A DNA stretch of 64,000 nt, from the NCBI GenBank assembly GCA_045612845.1, contig JAZKZV010000017.1:310001-374000 (forward strand), given 5' to 3'. The notes beneath the pieces were generated by a model, which did not search any database, was not told the DNA's origin, and saw nothing but the letters and a program-made list of their open reading frames with translations. The stretch is from Ornithomonoglobus_A sp045612845. GTDB lineage: Bacteria > Bacillota > Clostridia > UBA1381. Positions 1-7,237 of the stretch are shown here, one piece after another. A program made the translations under genes and the position numbers. Within the stretch, counting starts at the first letter, position 1, and each line of letters starts with the position of its first letter.

Positions 1-704
1 GCAATGTTGGTGTACTTGTTGAAGTTAACTCTGAAACAGACTTCGTTGCTAAAAACGAAGAATTCCTTGCATTTGTTGATAGCATTGCTAAAACAGTTGC
101 AGCTAACAACCCTGCTGACGTTGAGGCTCTAAAGGCTCTTCCAATCATTGGCGGCGAAGGCACAGTAGGCGAAGAGCTTACAGCTAAGGTTGCTAAAATC
201 GGCGAAAACATGAACATCAGACGTTTTGCAAGAATCGAAACAGCTGGTACTGTAATGGATTATATCCACGCAGCAGGTAAGATTGGTGTTCTTGTAGAAG
301 CAGACGCTGATAACAATGACGCTACAAAAGAATGCTTAAAGAATGTTGCAATGCAGGTTGCAGCTCTTAATCCAAAGTATCTTTCAAGCGCTGATATTCC
401 TGATGATTACAAAGAGCACGAGAAGAACATTCTTATCGCTCAACTTCAAAACGATCCTAAAAATGCAAACAAGCCTGCTAACATCATCGAAAAGATGATT
501 GAGGGTCGTCTTGCAAAGGAATTTAAGGAAATTTGTCTGTTAGAGCAAGAATACGTTAAGGCTGAAAATAAGGAATCTGTTGGTAAGTACGTTGCAAGCT
601 CAGGCAACATCACACTTAAGCAATTCGTTCGTTTCGAAACAGGCGAAGGTCTTGAAAAGAAAGAAGAAAACTTTGCTGATGAGGTTGCATCAATGATTAA
701 ATAA
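1..704 (+). CDS. tsf: Elongation factor Ts (5' end outside window)
   Basis: This is the C-terminal part of the translation factor that recycles GDP-bound EF-Tu. The reading frame is open from base 3, before the first in-frame ATG at 210, and the early residues read VEVNSETDFVAKNEEF, the conserved EF-Ts core. The dimerisation and C-terminal region follow, ending with a TAA stop at 702-704. The start codon and the N-terminal EF-Tu-binding UBA domain lie upstream of the window, where rpsB is usual but cannot be seen. An intrinsic terminator follows at 791-830. The 210 ATG is internal and should not be taken as a start. Confidence 0.95.
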   Translation, partial: NVGVLVEVNSETDFVAKNEEFLAFVDSIAKTVAANNPADVEALKALPIIGGEGTVGEELTAKVAKIGENMNIRRFARIETAGTVMDYIHAAGKIGVLVEADADNNDATKECLKNVAMQVAALNPKYLSSADIPDDYKEHEKNILIAQLQNDPKNANKPANIIEKMIEGRLAKEFKEICLLEQEYVKAENKESVGKYVASSGNITLKQFVRFETGEGLEKKEENFADEVASMIK

Positions 705-790
705 TCGGGGGCTGCGGATTTAGTGCATACCGTTTAAAAGCATTATGAACTGATTATATAGTTCGTTCAGATTCAGTATAAATTAAACCG

Positions 791-830
791 AAAGGAGTTT
801 GCAATATTGCGAACTCCTTTGTTTTTTTCT
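791..830 (+). terminator. Intrinsic terminator after tsf
   Basis: Arms aaaggagtt and aactccttt enclose a short loop and are followed by a run of seven T. It lies about 90 bases after the tsf stop. Confidence 0.8.
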
Positions 831-833
831 TTT

Positions 834-960
834 AAACTATGCACAAAACTCACCATTCGACGTACCATTGTACGCCTTCAGGCAAGGCAAAGTGCTACAC
901 GGTGCACTTTGCTTCGTTTCGTGCATTCTGCATCTAAATCCTCTACGCCCCCTAAATAGG
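834..960. repeat. Palindromic interspersed repeat, family 1, copy A
   Basis: This about 125-base block closely matches 62387-62512. Both contain ctcaccattcgacgtacc, ccttcaggcaaggc and ttctgcatctaaatcc. An inner hairpin (gcaaagtgc / gcactttgc) and an outer pairing (atgcac / gtgcat) are visible. The inner and outer arms differ in sequence between copies but stay paired, so structure appears to be conserved. No protein is supported here; the minus-strand open frame across it is incidental. Confidence 0.75.
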
Positions 961-990
961 AAATTATTTTGAAAATTTTCACAAAAACTA

Positions 991-1019
991 TTGACATCTC
1001 CCCTACACTGTGATATAAT
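991..1019 (+). promoter_or_regulatory. Consensus sigma-A promoter for infC-rpmI-rplT
   Basis: A perfect -35 TTGACA (991-996) and a perfect -10 TATAAT (1014-1019) are separated by 17 bases. TG at 1011-1012 adds an extended -10 element. Transcription would start near 1026 and give a leader of about 160 bases. Confidence 0.9.
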
Positions 1020-1024
1020 ACTTT

Positions 1025-1189
1025 GGTAAAAACAAGCAGGACTATCCGTTCTCACCGTACGACTAACGTGTTTTGCGGTAAATACTACGAAATTGTGTAA
1101 GCTTTTTTGTGTGTATGTGTACGGATGGATTGCATCCGTTTTTTTAATGTTTTTGGTAGATTATTTATGTTTTTAAGGAGGGATTGACC
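1025..1189 (+). promoter_or_regulatory. infC leader with attenuator, likely L20-type autoregulation
   Basis: The leader ends in a terminator-like hairpin: acggatg (1121-1127), loop, catccgt (1133-1139), then a T-run, about 45 bases before infC. Upstream segments atccgt (1044-1049) and ccgtac (1055-1060) are complementary to the 5' arm of that hairpin (gtacgg, 1119-1124). They could therefore form a competing long-range pairing. Firmicutes infC-rpmI-rplT operons are commonly controlled by L20 binding to such a leader. Assignment to that class is inference from context and pairing, not from a covariance model. Confidence 0.55.
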
Positions 1190-1699
1190 ATTAGTAAGGA
1201 TGAATTACAAATCAACGAGCAAATCCGAGATGCAGAATTGCGTGTAGTTTCAGCAGACGGTGAACAGCTTGGCGTTATGGACGCTCAATCGGCGCAAAAT
1301 CTGGCAAACGAAAAAGGCCTCGACCTTGTCAAGATTGCACCGACAGCAAAACCACCTGTATGCAAGATTATGGACTATGGCAAGTACAAATTTGAGCTCG
1401 GAAAGCGCGAAAAAGAAAATAGGAAAAATCAGAAGGTTGTGAACATCAAAGAAGTTCAGCTCTCACCTTCTATAGATACCAATGACTTTAACACAAAATG
1501 CAGAAATGCCATAAAGTTTCTAAAGCATGGTGATAAAGTGCGTGTAGTGGTACGTTTTCGCGGTCGTGAGGTAAGTCATTCTGAAATAGGTTTTACCCTG
1601 CTTGAGAGATTTGCCGATGCAGTAAAAGAAGTAGGTAATGTAGAAAAACCTGCAAAATTAGAGGGCAGAAACATGTCAATGTTTTTAGGCCCGATATAA
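1190..1699 (+). CDS. infC: Translation initiation factor IF-3, AUU start
   Basis: IF-3 binds the 30S subunit, keeps it free of 50S and checks initiator-tRNA/start-codon pairing. The protein begins ISKDELQINEQIR and carries AKPPVCKIMDYGKYKFE and EVQLSPSIDTNDFNTK, hallmarks of the N- and C-domains, with normal length (169 residues). The first possible start is TTG at 1184, but it lies only two or three bases from AAGGAGG (1175-1181). ATT at 1190 has good spacing (8 bases) and matches the N-terminus of homologues. AUU is the known, self-discriminated start of infC in Bacillus and E. coli, letting IF-3 repress its own translation. First gene of the infC-rpmI-rplT operon. Confidence 0.95.
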   Translation: MSKDELQINEQIRDAELRVVSADGEQLGVMDAQSAQNLANEKGLDLVKIAPTAKPPVCKIMDYGKYKFELGKREKENRKNQKVVNIKEVQLSPSIDTNDFNTKCRNAIKFLKHGDKVRVVVRFRGREVSHSEIGFTLLERFADAVKEVGNVEKPAKLEGRNMSMFLGPI

Positions 1700-1730
1700 T
1701 TTGTTATATATTCGGAAGGAGTGAAAACAC

Positions 1731-1934
1731 ATGGCTAAGACAAAGATAAAGACACACAGAGGCGCTGCCAAGAGATTCAATCTTACAAAAAATGGTAAGG
1801 TTAAGATGAACAAAGCTTTCAGAAGACACATTCTTAACAAGAAAACAACAAAGAGAAAAAGACAGTTAAGAAAACAAGCTTACTGCTCAAAGGCAAACGC
1901 AGCAGTAATAAAGAGATTGATTCCTTACAAATAA
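1731..1934 (+). CDS. rpmI: Large ribosomal subunit protein bL35
   Basis: A small (67 residues), very basic protein of the 50S subunit. It opens with MAKTKIKTHRGAAKRF and contains the lysine/arginine-rich KKTTKRKRQLRK stretch typical of bL35. It starts at ATG 1731 behind the purine-rich site ggaaggag. It lies 31 bases after infC and 23 bases before rplT, in the usual three-gene operon order. Length is normal and there are no visible defects. Confidence 0.97.
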   Translation: MAKTKIKTHRGAAKRFNLTKNGKVKMNKAFRRHILNKKTTKRKRQLRKQAYCSKANAAVIKRLIPYK

Positions 1935-1957
1935 TTTGAAAGAGAGGTACTTCGATA

Positions 1958-2311
1958 ATGGCAAGAGTTAAAGGCGCTTTAAATACAAGAAAAAAACATA
2001 AGAAGATTTTGAAGCTTGCAAAGGGCTTCAGAGGTGCGGAAAGCAAACAATACAGAATTGCTAACCAAGCTGTTATGCGTTCAATGCAAAACGCATATGT
2101 AGGAAGAAAGAGAAGAAAGAGAGATTTCAGAAGACTTTGGATTGCTCGTATAAGCGCAGCAGCAAAGATGAACGGAATGAACTATTCAACACTTATGAAC
2201 GGACTTAAGAAGTCAGGTATAGAAATGAACAGAAAGGTTCTTTCAGAAATCGCTATAGCAGATGCAGCAGCATTTGCAAAGCTTTGCGAAACTGCAAAGT
2301 CAGCTCTTTAA
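1958..2311 (+). CDS. rplT: Large ribosomal subunit protein bL20
   Basis: A 50S assembly protein of 117 residues with the family signature MARVKGALNTRKKHKK at the N-terminus, then RGAESKQYRIANQAVMRS and RRKRDFRRLWI. In Firmicutes bL20 also binds the leader of its own operon and represses it, consistent with the attenuator-like hairpin upstream of infC. Last gene of the operon, followed directly by a strong terminator at 2323-2354. Confidence 0.97.
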   Translation: MARVKGALNTRKKHKKILKLAKGFRGAESKQYRIANQAVMRSMQNAYVGRKRRKRDFRRLWIARISAAAKMNGMNYSTLMNGLKKSGIEMNRKVLSEIAIADAAAFAKLCETAKSAL

Positions 2312-2322
2312 TTTAGAGAATA

Positions 2323-2354
2323 AACGGATAACTAAGGTTATCCGTTCTTTTTTT
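2323..2354 (+). terminator. Intrinsic terminator after rplT
   Basis: A ten-base perfect stem (aacggataac / gttatccgtt) is followed by a T-run. It closes the infC-rpmI-rplT operon. Confidence 0.9.
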
Positions 2355-2423
2355 GCTCAAAAATTCATAAACATATTTTAATGGATACAAATAGATTCCA
2401 CCTATTACCACTTTTAATTTAAC

Positions 2424-2450
2424 GTAGGGGACGGCGTCCCCGACGTCCCG
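2424..2450. repeat. GC-rich palindromic repeat, family 2, copy A
   Basis: A GC-rich 27-base block beginning gtaggggacggcg and ending cgacgtcccg stands out in AT-rich intergenic DNA. Related blocks occur at 22158-22215 and 55859-55944. The arms gggacg / cgtccc can fold on either strand. Confidence 0.7.
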
Positions 2451-2523
2451 AATATATTTAAACAACACACCAAACACTTTTACAGACCGGTGGTGTACCC
2501 TCCACAGAAAGGAACGATTATAT

Positions 2524-3543
2524 ATGAATGTTTTTATTGCCGCATACAGTTACATTGCCGCACTCGTAGGAGCAGGCTTCGCCTCAGGTCAGGAAATACT
2601 GAGCTTTTTTGTGGTTTATGGTAAACTTGGGTTATTGGCAATTATACTCTCGTCTGTAATTTTCGGATACTTCGCTTATTTTATATTAAATACATGCCGA
2701 CGTTTAAATGTATCAAATTATAACGAGCTTGTATCAATGGCTTTTAAGGGACGTACCCAAAAATTTGTATCATCGCTTATATTTATTTTTACATGTATAG
2801 TTTATTGTGTTATGCTTGCCTGTGCAGGCGAAATGCTCCATCTTCTGTACGGAATTAAAATGATATGGGGCGCTGCCATTCTAAGCCTTGTATGTGCACT
2901 TGTACTCTTTACAGGTAAGAATAGCGCCCTTAAAATAAATGGAATTCTTGGCGCGTTCATTGTTTTAGGAATATGCGCATGCACACTTTATATGCTAAAA
3001 TACCGCGAGCACCAGACATTTTTAAACGAGGCAAGAGCCATTGTTTCGGGCGCAGGCTATGCAGGATATAATCTTTTGGGAGTTGGCTTTACCCTTGCAG
3101 GACTCAGCTCAATCATAAATAACCGTCGCAGCGCTCTTTTTGTTGGTTTTCTGTCCGGATTTGCAATATTTATTATGACTTGTCTTATGTGGGCATTACT
3201 GTCCATCTACCATAAGCATATAGCTCTTGGCGAAATACCAATGCTCACTATGGCTATAAGGCAAAATCCGACTATTGTTTATATCTATTCTGCTATTCTT
3301 GTCTTTGCAGTTCTCTCAACCGCCATTTCGTCAGGTTTTGGTGTGCTCGATATGTGCGAGAACTATGTAAACAGAAAAAAATGTACCGTTGTACTTGCTG
3401 TATCGGGTGTTTTTGCAAGTAAAATTGGGTTTTCTTCACTTATAAATACCGCATACAGACTATGCGGATATATAGGAATTTTTGTAATAGTTGCACTTAT
3501 TTTTATTTTAAACGTAAAAAATAAGAAAAACATAGTAAATTAA
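2524..3543 (+). CDS. YkvI-like membrane transporter
   Basis: An integral membrane protein of 339 residues with about ten hydrophobic segments. Residues 16-29 read VGAGFASGQEILSF, the signature of the YkvI family in the APC/LeuT-fold superfamily; the substrate is not established, and a branched-chain amino-acid-like solute is often suggested. A polar cytoplasmic-looking loop (CRRLNVSNYNELV) follows the second segment. It starts at ATG 2524 behind gaaagga. It stands alone between the rplT terminator with repeat family 2 and the tRNA cluster. No regulator adjoins it. Confidence 0.8.
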   Translation: MNVFIAAYSYIAALVGAGFASGQEILSFFVVYGKLGLLAIILSSVIFGYFAYFILNTCRRLNVSNYNELVSMAFKGRTQKFVSSLIFIFTCIVYCVMLACAGEMLHLLYGIKMIWGAAILSLVCALVLFTGKNSALKINGILGAFIVLGICACTLYMLKYREHQTFLNEARAIVSGAGYAGYNLLGVGFTLAGLSSIINNRRSALFVGFLSGFAIFIMTCLMWALLSIYHKHIALGEIPMLTMAIRQNPTIVYIYSAILVFAVLSTAISSGFGVLDMCENYVNRKKCTVVLAVSGVFASKIGFSSLINTAYRLCGYIGIFVIVALIFILNVKNKKNIVN

Positions 3544-3626
3544 AGATAAATGTAGTATTTTTAAGATATATATAGCTAATATTGTTGTAATCTGTCATAA
3601 TGACTGTTTTTAGTATGTATATTTGC

Positions 3627-3655
3627 TTGCAAAAAAGTTTAAACTATGATATCAT
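3627..3655 (+). promoter_or_regulatory. Promoter of the tRNA cluster
   Basis: TTGCAA (3627-3632) and TATCAT (3650-3655) are separated by 17 bases. The first tRNA begins 39 bases downstream of the -10. Confidence 0.6.
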
Positions 3656-3693
3656 ATATTGGTCGTCAAGTTGAGATGATAAATGCGAAACGG

Positions 3694-3767
3694 CGGGATG
3701 TAGCGCAGTTTGGTAGCGCATCTGGTTTGGGACCAGAGGGCCGCAGGTTCGAATCCTGTCATCCCGA
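3694..3767 (+). tRNA. tRNA-Pro (anticodon TGG)
   Basis: The acceptor arms CGGGATG / CATCCCG pair, with discriminator A. The D arm is TAGCGCAGTTTGGTAGCGCA, the anticodon TGG lies at 3728-3730, and the T arm has the GGTTCGAATCC core. No CCA is encoded. First of four clustered tRNAs. Confidence 0.96.
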
Positions 3768-3778
3768 CTTTTAAATAT

Positions 3779-3851
3779 GGGAGTTTAGCTCAGCTGGGAG
3801 AGCGTCTGCCTTACAAGCAGGATGTCACAGGTTCGAGCCCTGTAACTCCCA
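3779..3851 (+). tRNA. tRNA-Val (anticodon TAC)
   Basis: The acceptor arms GGGAGTT / AACTCCC pair. The anticodon TAC is at 3812-3814 in a seven-base loop closed by TCTGC / GCAGG, and the T loop GTTCGAG is present. No CCA is encoded. Confidence 0.96.
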
Positions 3852-3870
3852 TCATAAAAAAATTTTTTAC

Positions 3871-3943
3871 GCTGGTGTAGCTCAATTGGTAGAGCAGCTG
3901 ATTTGTAATCAGCAGGTCGCGGGTTCGAGTCCCATCACCAGCT
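3871..3943 (+). tRNA. tRNA-Thr (anticodon TGT)
   Basis: The acceptor arms GCTGGTG / CACCAGC pair. The anticodon TGT is at 3904-3906 within the stem GCTGA / TCAGC, and the T loop GTTCGAG is present. No CCA is encoded. Confidence 0.96.
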
Positions 3944-3976
3944 CTTATAATGAGGAGTAATAACTCCTCTACATAT

Positions 3977-4058
3977 GGGAGAGTTCCCGAGTGGCCAAAG
4001 GGGGCAGACTGTAAATCTGTTAGCTACGCTTTCAGTGGTTCGAATCCACTCTCTCCCA
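3977..4058 (+). tRNA. tRNA-Tyr (anticodon GTA)
   Basis: The acceptor arms GGGAGAG / CTCTCCC pair. The anticodon GTA is at 4011-4013, and a long variable arm (class II) precedes the T arm GGTTCGAATCC. No CCA is encoded. Last of the cluster. Confidence 0.96.
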
Positions 4059-4067
4059 GCAAAAGAA

Positions 4068-4106
4068 GCGAATGATTTAGATGACATCTAAATCATTCGC
4101 TTTTTC
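4068..4106 (+). terminator. Intrinsic terminator after the tRNA cluster
   Basis: A 16-base perfect stem starting gcgaatgatttag and closing ctaaatcattcgc is followed by TTTTT. It ends the four-tRNA transcript. Confidence 0.9.
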
Positions 4107-4132
4107 ATAGGTATTATAGATATGATTTTATC

Positions 4133-4161
4133 TTGACAAACAGGAATAATTATGATATGAT
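4133..4161 (+). promoter_or_regulatory. Promoter of the RpiR operon
   Basis: TTGACA (4133-4138) and TATGAT (4156-4161) are separated by 17 bases. The operator pair at 4161-4206 overlaps the expected transcription start. Confidence 0.85.
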
Positions 4162-4206
4162 AGAACTATATTCTATGCATATAAATTTAAGTAGAATATT
4201 GTTCTA
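4161..4206. promoter_or_regulatory. Inverted-repeat operator, probably for RpiR
   Basis: Two 15-base arms, tagaactatattcta (4161-4175) and tagaatattgttcta (4192-4206), are inverse complements at 14 of 15 positions. Each arm is itself a partial TAGAA/TTCTA dyad. They lie just after the -10 and before the regulator gene, where a self-repressor would act. Confidence 0.65.
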
Positions 4207-4221
4207 AAATAGGGGGATAAT

Positions 4222-5067
4222 ATGGTTATTGCAAAAATACATAATGTGTTTAAAAGCCTTACAGAAACAGAGCAAAAGATCGCGTCTTATATTTTAGAAT
4301 TTCCGGAAAAGATTGTTAATATGACAGCAAAAGAACTTGCGAGTGCTTGTGGTACAGTTCCGTCAGCGGTTAATCGGATGTGCAAATCTATTGGTGTGGA
4401 TGGCTTTGCAAAACTGAAAATTTCTTTGGCTACTGCAGTTGGCAAGGAAGGTTACAATGAAAATAATATTCCATTTGATAAAGAAGATAATCCAAAGATG
4501 ATTTTCAATAAGGTTTTTAATTCCGGTATAAATACGCTTAAAAGCACCTGTCAAATGATTGATTTTTCAAAAATAGATAAAATATCAAAAATATTTGGAT
4601 CAGCGCAGCGTATTTTTATATTCGGCGTGGGTACATCTTCTGTGGTCGCAGTTGATGCCGCTTATAGGTTTTCTCAGCTTGATGTTCAGGCGTATGCTTA
4701 CACAGACATTTTACAGATGAATGTTATGGCAAACAATATGAAAAACGGCGATGTTGCGTTTGGAATTTCGCACAGTGGAAGAACAAAAGCAGTTGTTGAT
4801 GCAATGCGCTCTGCAAAGCAAGCGGGAGCGACAACGATAGCATTAACCAGTTTTACAAAAAGTCTTTTATATACAGAGAGTGATTATTCAATTTCGGTGT
4901 ATGCTGATGAAAAAAATTATCCTGTCGAAGCTGTATCTGCCCGCATAGCGCATATGTGTGTAATTGATGCGCTTATGCTAACAATAGCTTCTCTTAATTA
5001 TGAAGATTATTCAAAACATATTTCTTTAAGAAATGCAGCACTAGATGATATACGATATAGAGTGTGA
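4222..5067 (+). CDS. MurR/RpiR-family transcriptional regulator
   Basis: A sugar-phosphate-type regulator of 281 residues. Residues 1-77 form the RpiR helix-turn-helix domain (LTETEQKIASYILEFPEKI, then MTAKELASACGTVPSAVNRM). Residues about 110-250 form an SIS (sugar isomerase) domain with IFGVGTSSVVAVDA and FGISHSGRTKAVVDAM, which in this family binds a phosphosugar. It starts at ATG 4222 behind agggggat. It is first in an operon with a phosphodiesterase and an AEC transporter, so it likely governs them and itself through the dyad upstream. The ligand is unknown. Confidence 0.92.
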   Translation: MVIAKIHNVFKSLTETEQKIASYILEFPEKIVNMTAKELASACGTVPSAVNRMCKSIGVDGFAKLKISLATAVGKEGYNENNIPFDKEDNPKMIFNKVFNSGINTLKSTCQMIDFSKIDKISKIFGSAQRIFIFGVGTSSVVAVDAAYRFSQLDVQAYAYTDILQMNVMANNMKNGDVAFGISHSGRTKAVVDAMRSAKQAGATTIALTSFTKSLLYTESDYSISVYADEKNYPVEAVSARIAHMCVIDALMLTIASLNYEDYSKHISLRNAALDDIRYRV

Positions 5068-5080
5068 AAGAGGTAAAAAT

Positions 5081-5869
5081 ATGGAAAACAAGGTTATTTT
5101 AATTTCAATTGACGGTATGCGTCCCGATGGACTTATAAGATGTAAAAATCCTTATGTTGATGAGCTAAAGAAAATGGCATCTTATACATTTGATGCAAGA
5201 ACAGTATTTCCGTCTGTTACACTTCCGTGCCATATGTCAATGTTTCATAGCGTTCCGCCAGAAAGACACGGGACGACCACTAATACATATATGCCACAGG
5301 TGCGACCGATTAACGGTTTGTTTGAACAGTTAAAAAACGCAGATAAAGTATCTGCTATGTATTACGGCTGGGAACCGCTTCGGGATGTATCCAGACCGGG
5401 TTCTCTTAAGGAATCCGGATATACGAATGCGTATTCATTTGATCATACTGATGCAATGTTAACCGAAAGAGCACTTAGCTACCTTAATGTAGCTAAGCCT
5501 GATTTTGTGTTTCTTTATATGGTTGAAACAGATGAAAAGGGCGGACATGACAACGGATGGATGAGTGCTGTATATCTTGATTATATTAACCGTGCAATCA
5601 GCAATGTTAAAAAAGTGATTGAAGAAACAAACGGAGAATACACCGTAATTGTAACAGCTGACCACGGTGGGCATGATAGAGCACATGGAAGTGATATGGA
5701 TGAGGATATGACAATACCAATGTTTTTTTATGGTCCGCAATTTGTGCCCGGCAGAGAGTTTAGTGGGGTAAGTATTCTTGATATAGCACCGACAATAGCT
5801 GATATTATAGGGGTTACCCCGGCAAAAGAATGGGAGGGAAAATCGCTTATAAGCGATGTGAATGAATGA
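5081..5869 (+). CDS. Alkaline-phosphatase-superfamily phosphodiesterase/pyrophosphatase
   Basis: A metal-dependent phospho- or pyrophosphoesterase of 262 residues in the type I phosphodiesterase / nucleotide pyrophosphatase family. It starts ISIDGMRPDGL, supplying the first metal-binding Asp, has the probable nucleophile Thr in FPSVTLPCHMSM, and carries ETDEKGGHDNG and TADHGGHDRAHG, metal-binding Asp and His clusters. No signal peptide is seen, so it is probably cytoplasmic. The first in-frame ATG (5045) overlaps the regulator; ATG 5081 follows aaagagg and gives the family-like N-terminus. Its stop overlaps the next start as ATGA, which implies translational coupling. The substrate is unknown. 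Confidence 0.85.
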   Translation: MENKVILISIDGMRPDGLIRCKNPYVDELKKMASYTFDARTVFPSVTLPCHMSMFHSVPPERHGTTTNTYMPQVRPINGLFEQLKNADKVSAMYYGWEPLRDVSRPGSLKESGYTNAYSFDHTDAMLTERALSYLNVAKPDFVFLYMVETDEKGGHDNGWMSAVYLDYINRAISNVKKVIEETNGEYTVIVTADHGGHDRAHGSDMDEDMTIPMFFYGPQFVPGREFSGVSILDIAPTIADIIGVTPAKEWEGKSLISDVNE

Positions 5870-6795
5870 GTGTTTTTACAACTACATTAAATCAAATATT
5901 CTTTCTTTTTGGGTTTATAGTTATAGGGTACATCCTTGTTAAACTTAAAGTATTGCCCGAAAATTCAGCTATGGTTTTATCAAAACTGGAAAACACAATT
6001 TTTATACCTGCACTTGTTATGGGAACATTTATTGAAAACTTTACCATAGAGACAATTGGTGCTACATGGAAACTATTGGCTGTAAGTTTTATAATAGCGT
6101 GCATTGCAATCCCTTTTGCAATTTTGGTTTCCAAATTGGTGACAAAAGATAAGTATATTCAGAAAATTTATACATATGGTCTTTCCTTTTCTAATTTCGG
6201 GTTCATGGGAAATGCTATTGTAAGCAGCTTATTTCCGGATGTTTTTTTTGAATACCTGATTTTCACATTGCCCTTGTGGATGCTGATATACCTTTGGGGG
6301 GTTCCAAAACTTCTTATTGCGGATTCAGGTAAAAAACAAACATTTACGGAATCTTTGAAATCTTTTGTTAATCCTATGTTTATAGCAATGCTGATAGGTA
6401 TGGTAATCGGTCTGTTAAATATTCGCCTTCCTAAGTGGACTATGTCACTGATAAATGTATCGGGGGATTGCATGTCACCGATTGCCATGATTCTTACCGG
6501 AGTGGTGGTGTCTTCAATATCCCTGAAAAAGACTTTTACAAATGTAAGAATTTATATTGTTTCGATTATAAGACTTATTATTATGCCTGTCCTTTTTATA
6601 GCAGTGGCATCGTTTTTTAAAACTCCGGAAGCAACCTATATCTGTGCACTTTGTTCCCTTGCAATGCCTCTTGGACTCAATACCATTGTTATTCCAAGCG
6701 CCCTTGGCAAGGATACAACGGTTGCGGCAGGTATGACTGTAATTTCGCATTTGATTTCCTGCATAACAATTCCGTTAATTTTTTCGATTATATAG
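5866..6795 (+). CDS. AEC-family (auxin efflux carrier-like) transporter
   Basis: A 309-residue membrane protein with about ten hydrophobic segments in two halves, as in the bile/arsenite/riboflavin transporter fold. Diagnostic stretches are FGFIVIGYILVKLKVLP at the N-terminus and FSNFGFMGNAIVSSLFP in the middle. Family members carry organic acids such as malate; the substrate here is not evident. It is coupled by ATGA to the phosphodiesterase and belongs to the RpiR operon, suggesting uptake or export of a phosphorylated compound's product. The terminator at 6862-6898 ends the unit. Confidence 0.85.
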   Translation: MSVFTTTLNQIFFLFGFIVIGYILVKLKVLPENSAMVLSKLENTIFIPALVMGTFIENFTIETIGATWKLLAVSFIIACIAIPFAILVSKLVTKDKYIQKIYTYGLSFSNFGFMGNAIVSSLFPDVFFEYLIFTLPLWMLIYLWGVPKLLIADSGKKQTFTESLKSFVNPMFIAMLIGMVIGLLNIRLPKWTMSLINVSGDCMSPIAMILTGVVVSSISLKKTFTNVRIYIVSIIRLIIMPVLFIAVASFFKTPEATYICALCSLAMPLGLNTIVIPSALGKDTTVAAGMTVISHLISCITIPLIFSII

Positions 6796-6861
6796 AAAAT
6801 ATCACGAAGAGCAAATAGTTCAATTAAAAATAACGGCATCTAAACCGTTCGTATCTTCCAG

Positions 6862-6898
6862 AAAAAAGACATTATTCTAAATGAATAATGTCTTTTTT
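6862..6898. terminator. Intrinsic terminator after the RpiR operon
   Basis: The arms aaaaaagacattatt and aataatgtctttttt form a 15-base stem with T-rich 3' flank. Confidence 0.85.
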
Positions 6899-7105
6899 CA
6901 GCTAAATTCGCCTGACGTCGAGCTAAATGTGCTATGCACGCTAAATTACTTCGTAGCTGAATTGACCTACGCTCAGCTATGGCGAATTTGATTTAGCTAT
7001 TCCGAAGGAGTTATTTAGCTATTGTGAAGGAGTTATTTAGCTATTGTGAAGCAATAATTTCGCTTTGCAACTTGTTGCAAAATTTAGCTAAAGGCAATGT
7101 CACCT
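6899..7105. repeat. Repeat cluster with three 22-base tandem units
   Basis: The 207-base stretch is made of variants of gctaaatt. It includes three consecutive 22-base units at 6991-7012, 7013-7034 and 7035-7056, each starting atttagctatt. It also holds an inverted pair (gctaaattcgcc near 6902 and ggcgaattt near 6981). There are no unique spacers, so it is not a CRISPR array. No coding region is supported between 6796 and 7237. Confidence 0.7.
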
Positions 7106-7123
7106 ACCCCATTCATCTCATCC

Positions 7124-7156
7124 AAAAATCCGTACACTATCGTGTGCGGATTTTTT
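7124..7156 (+). terminator. Hairpin with T-run in the 6.8-7.2 kb gap
   Basis: The arms aaatccgtacac and gtgtgcggattt pair with one G-T and are followed by T's. No gene ends immediately upstream, so it may belong to the repeat cluster. Confidence 0.6.
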
Positions 7157-7237
7157 ACTTATTACTATTTTTATACATTTTTTCAATCCATGTATTCTTC
7201 TGTTTACTATTGAGATAATATAAACAGAGGTGAATAT

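Noticed and set aside
837..1055. Minus-strand open frame of 72 codons as a gene
   Set aside because: It lies in the palindromic repeat and crosses the infC promoter; no ribosome binding site or family likeness.
6991..7056. Three equally spaced 22-base repeats as a CRISPR array
   Set aside because: The units are directly adjacent with no unique spacers, and no cas genes are present.
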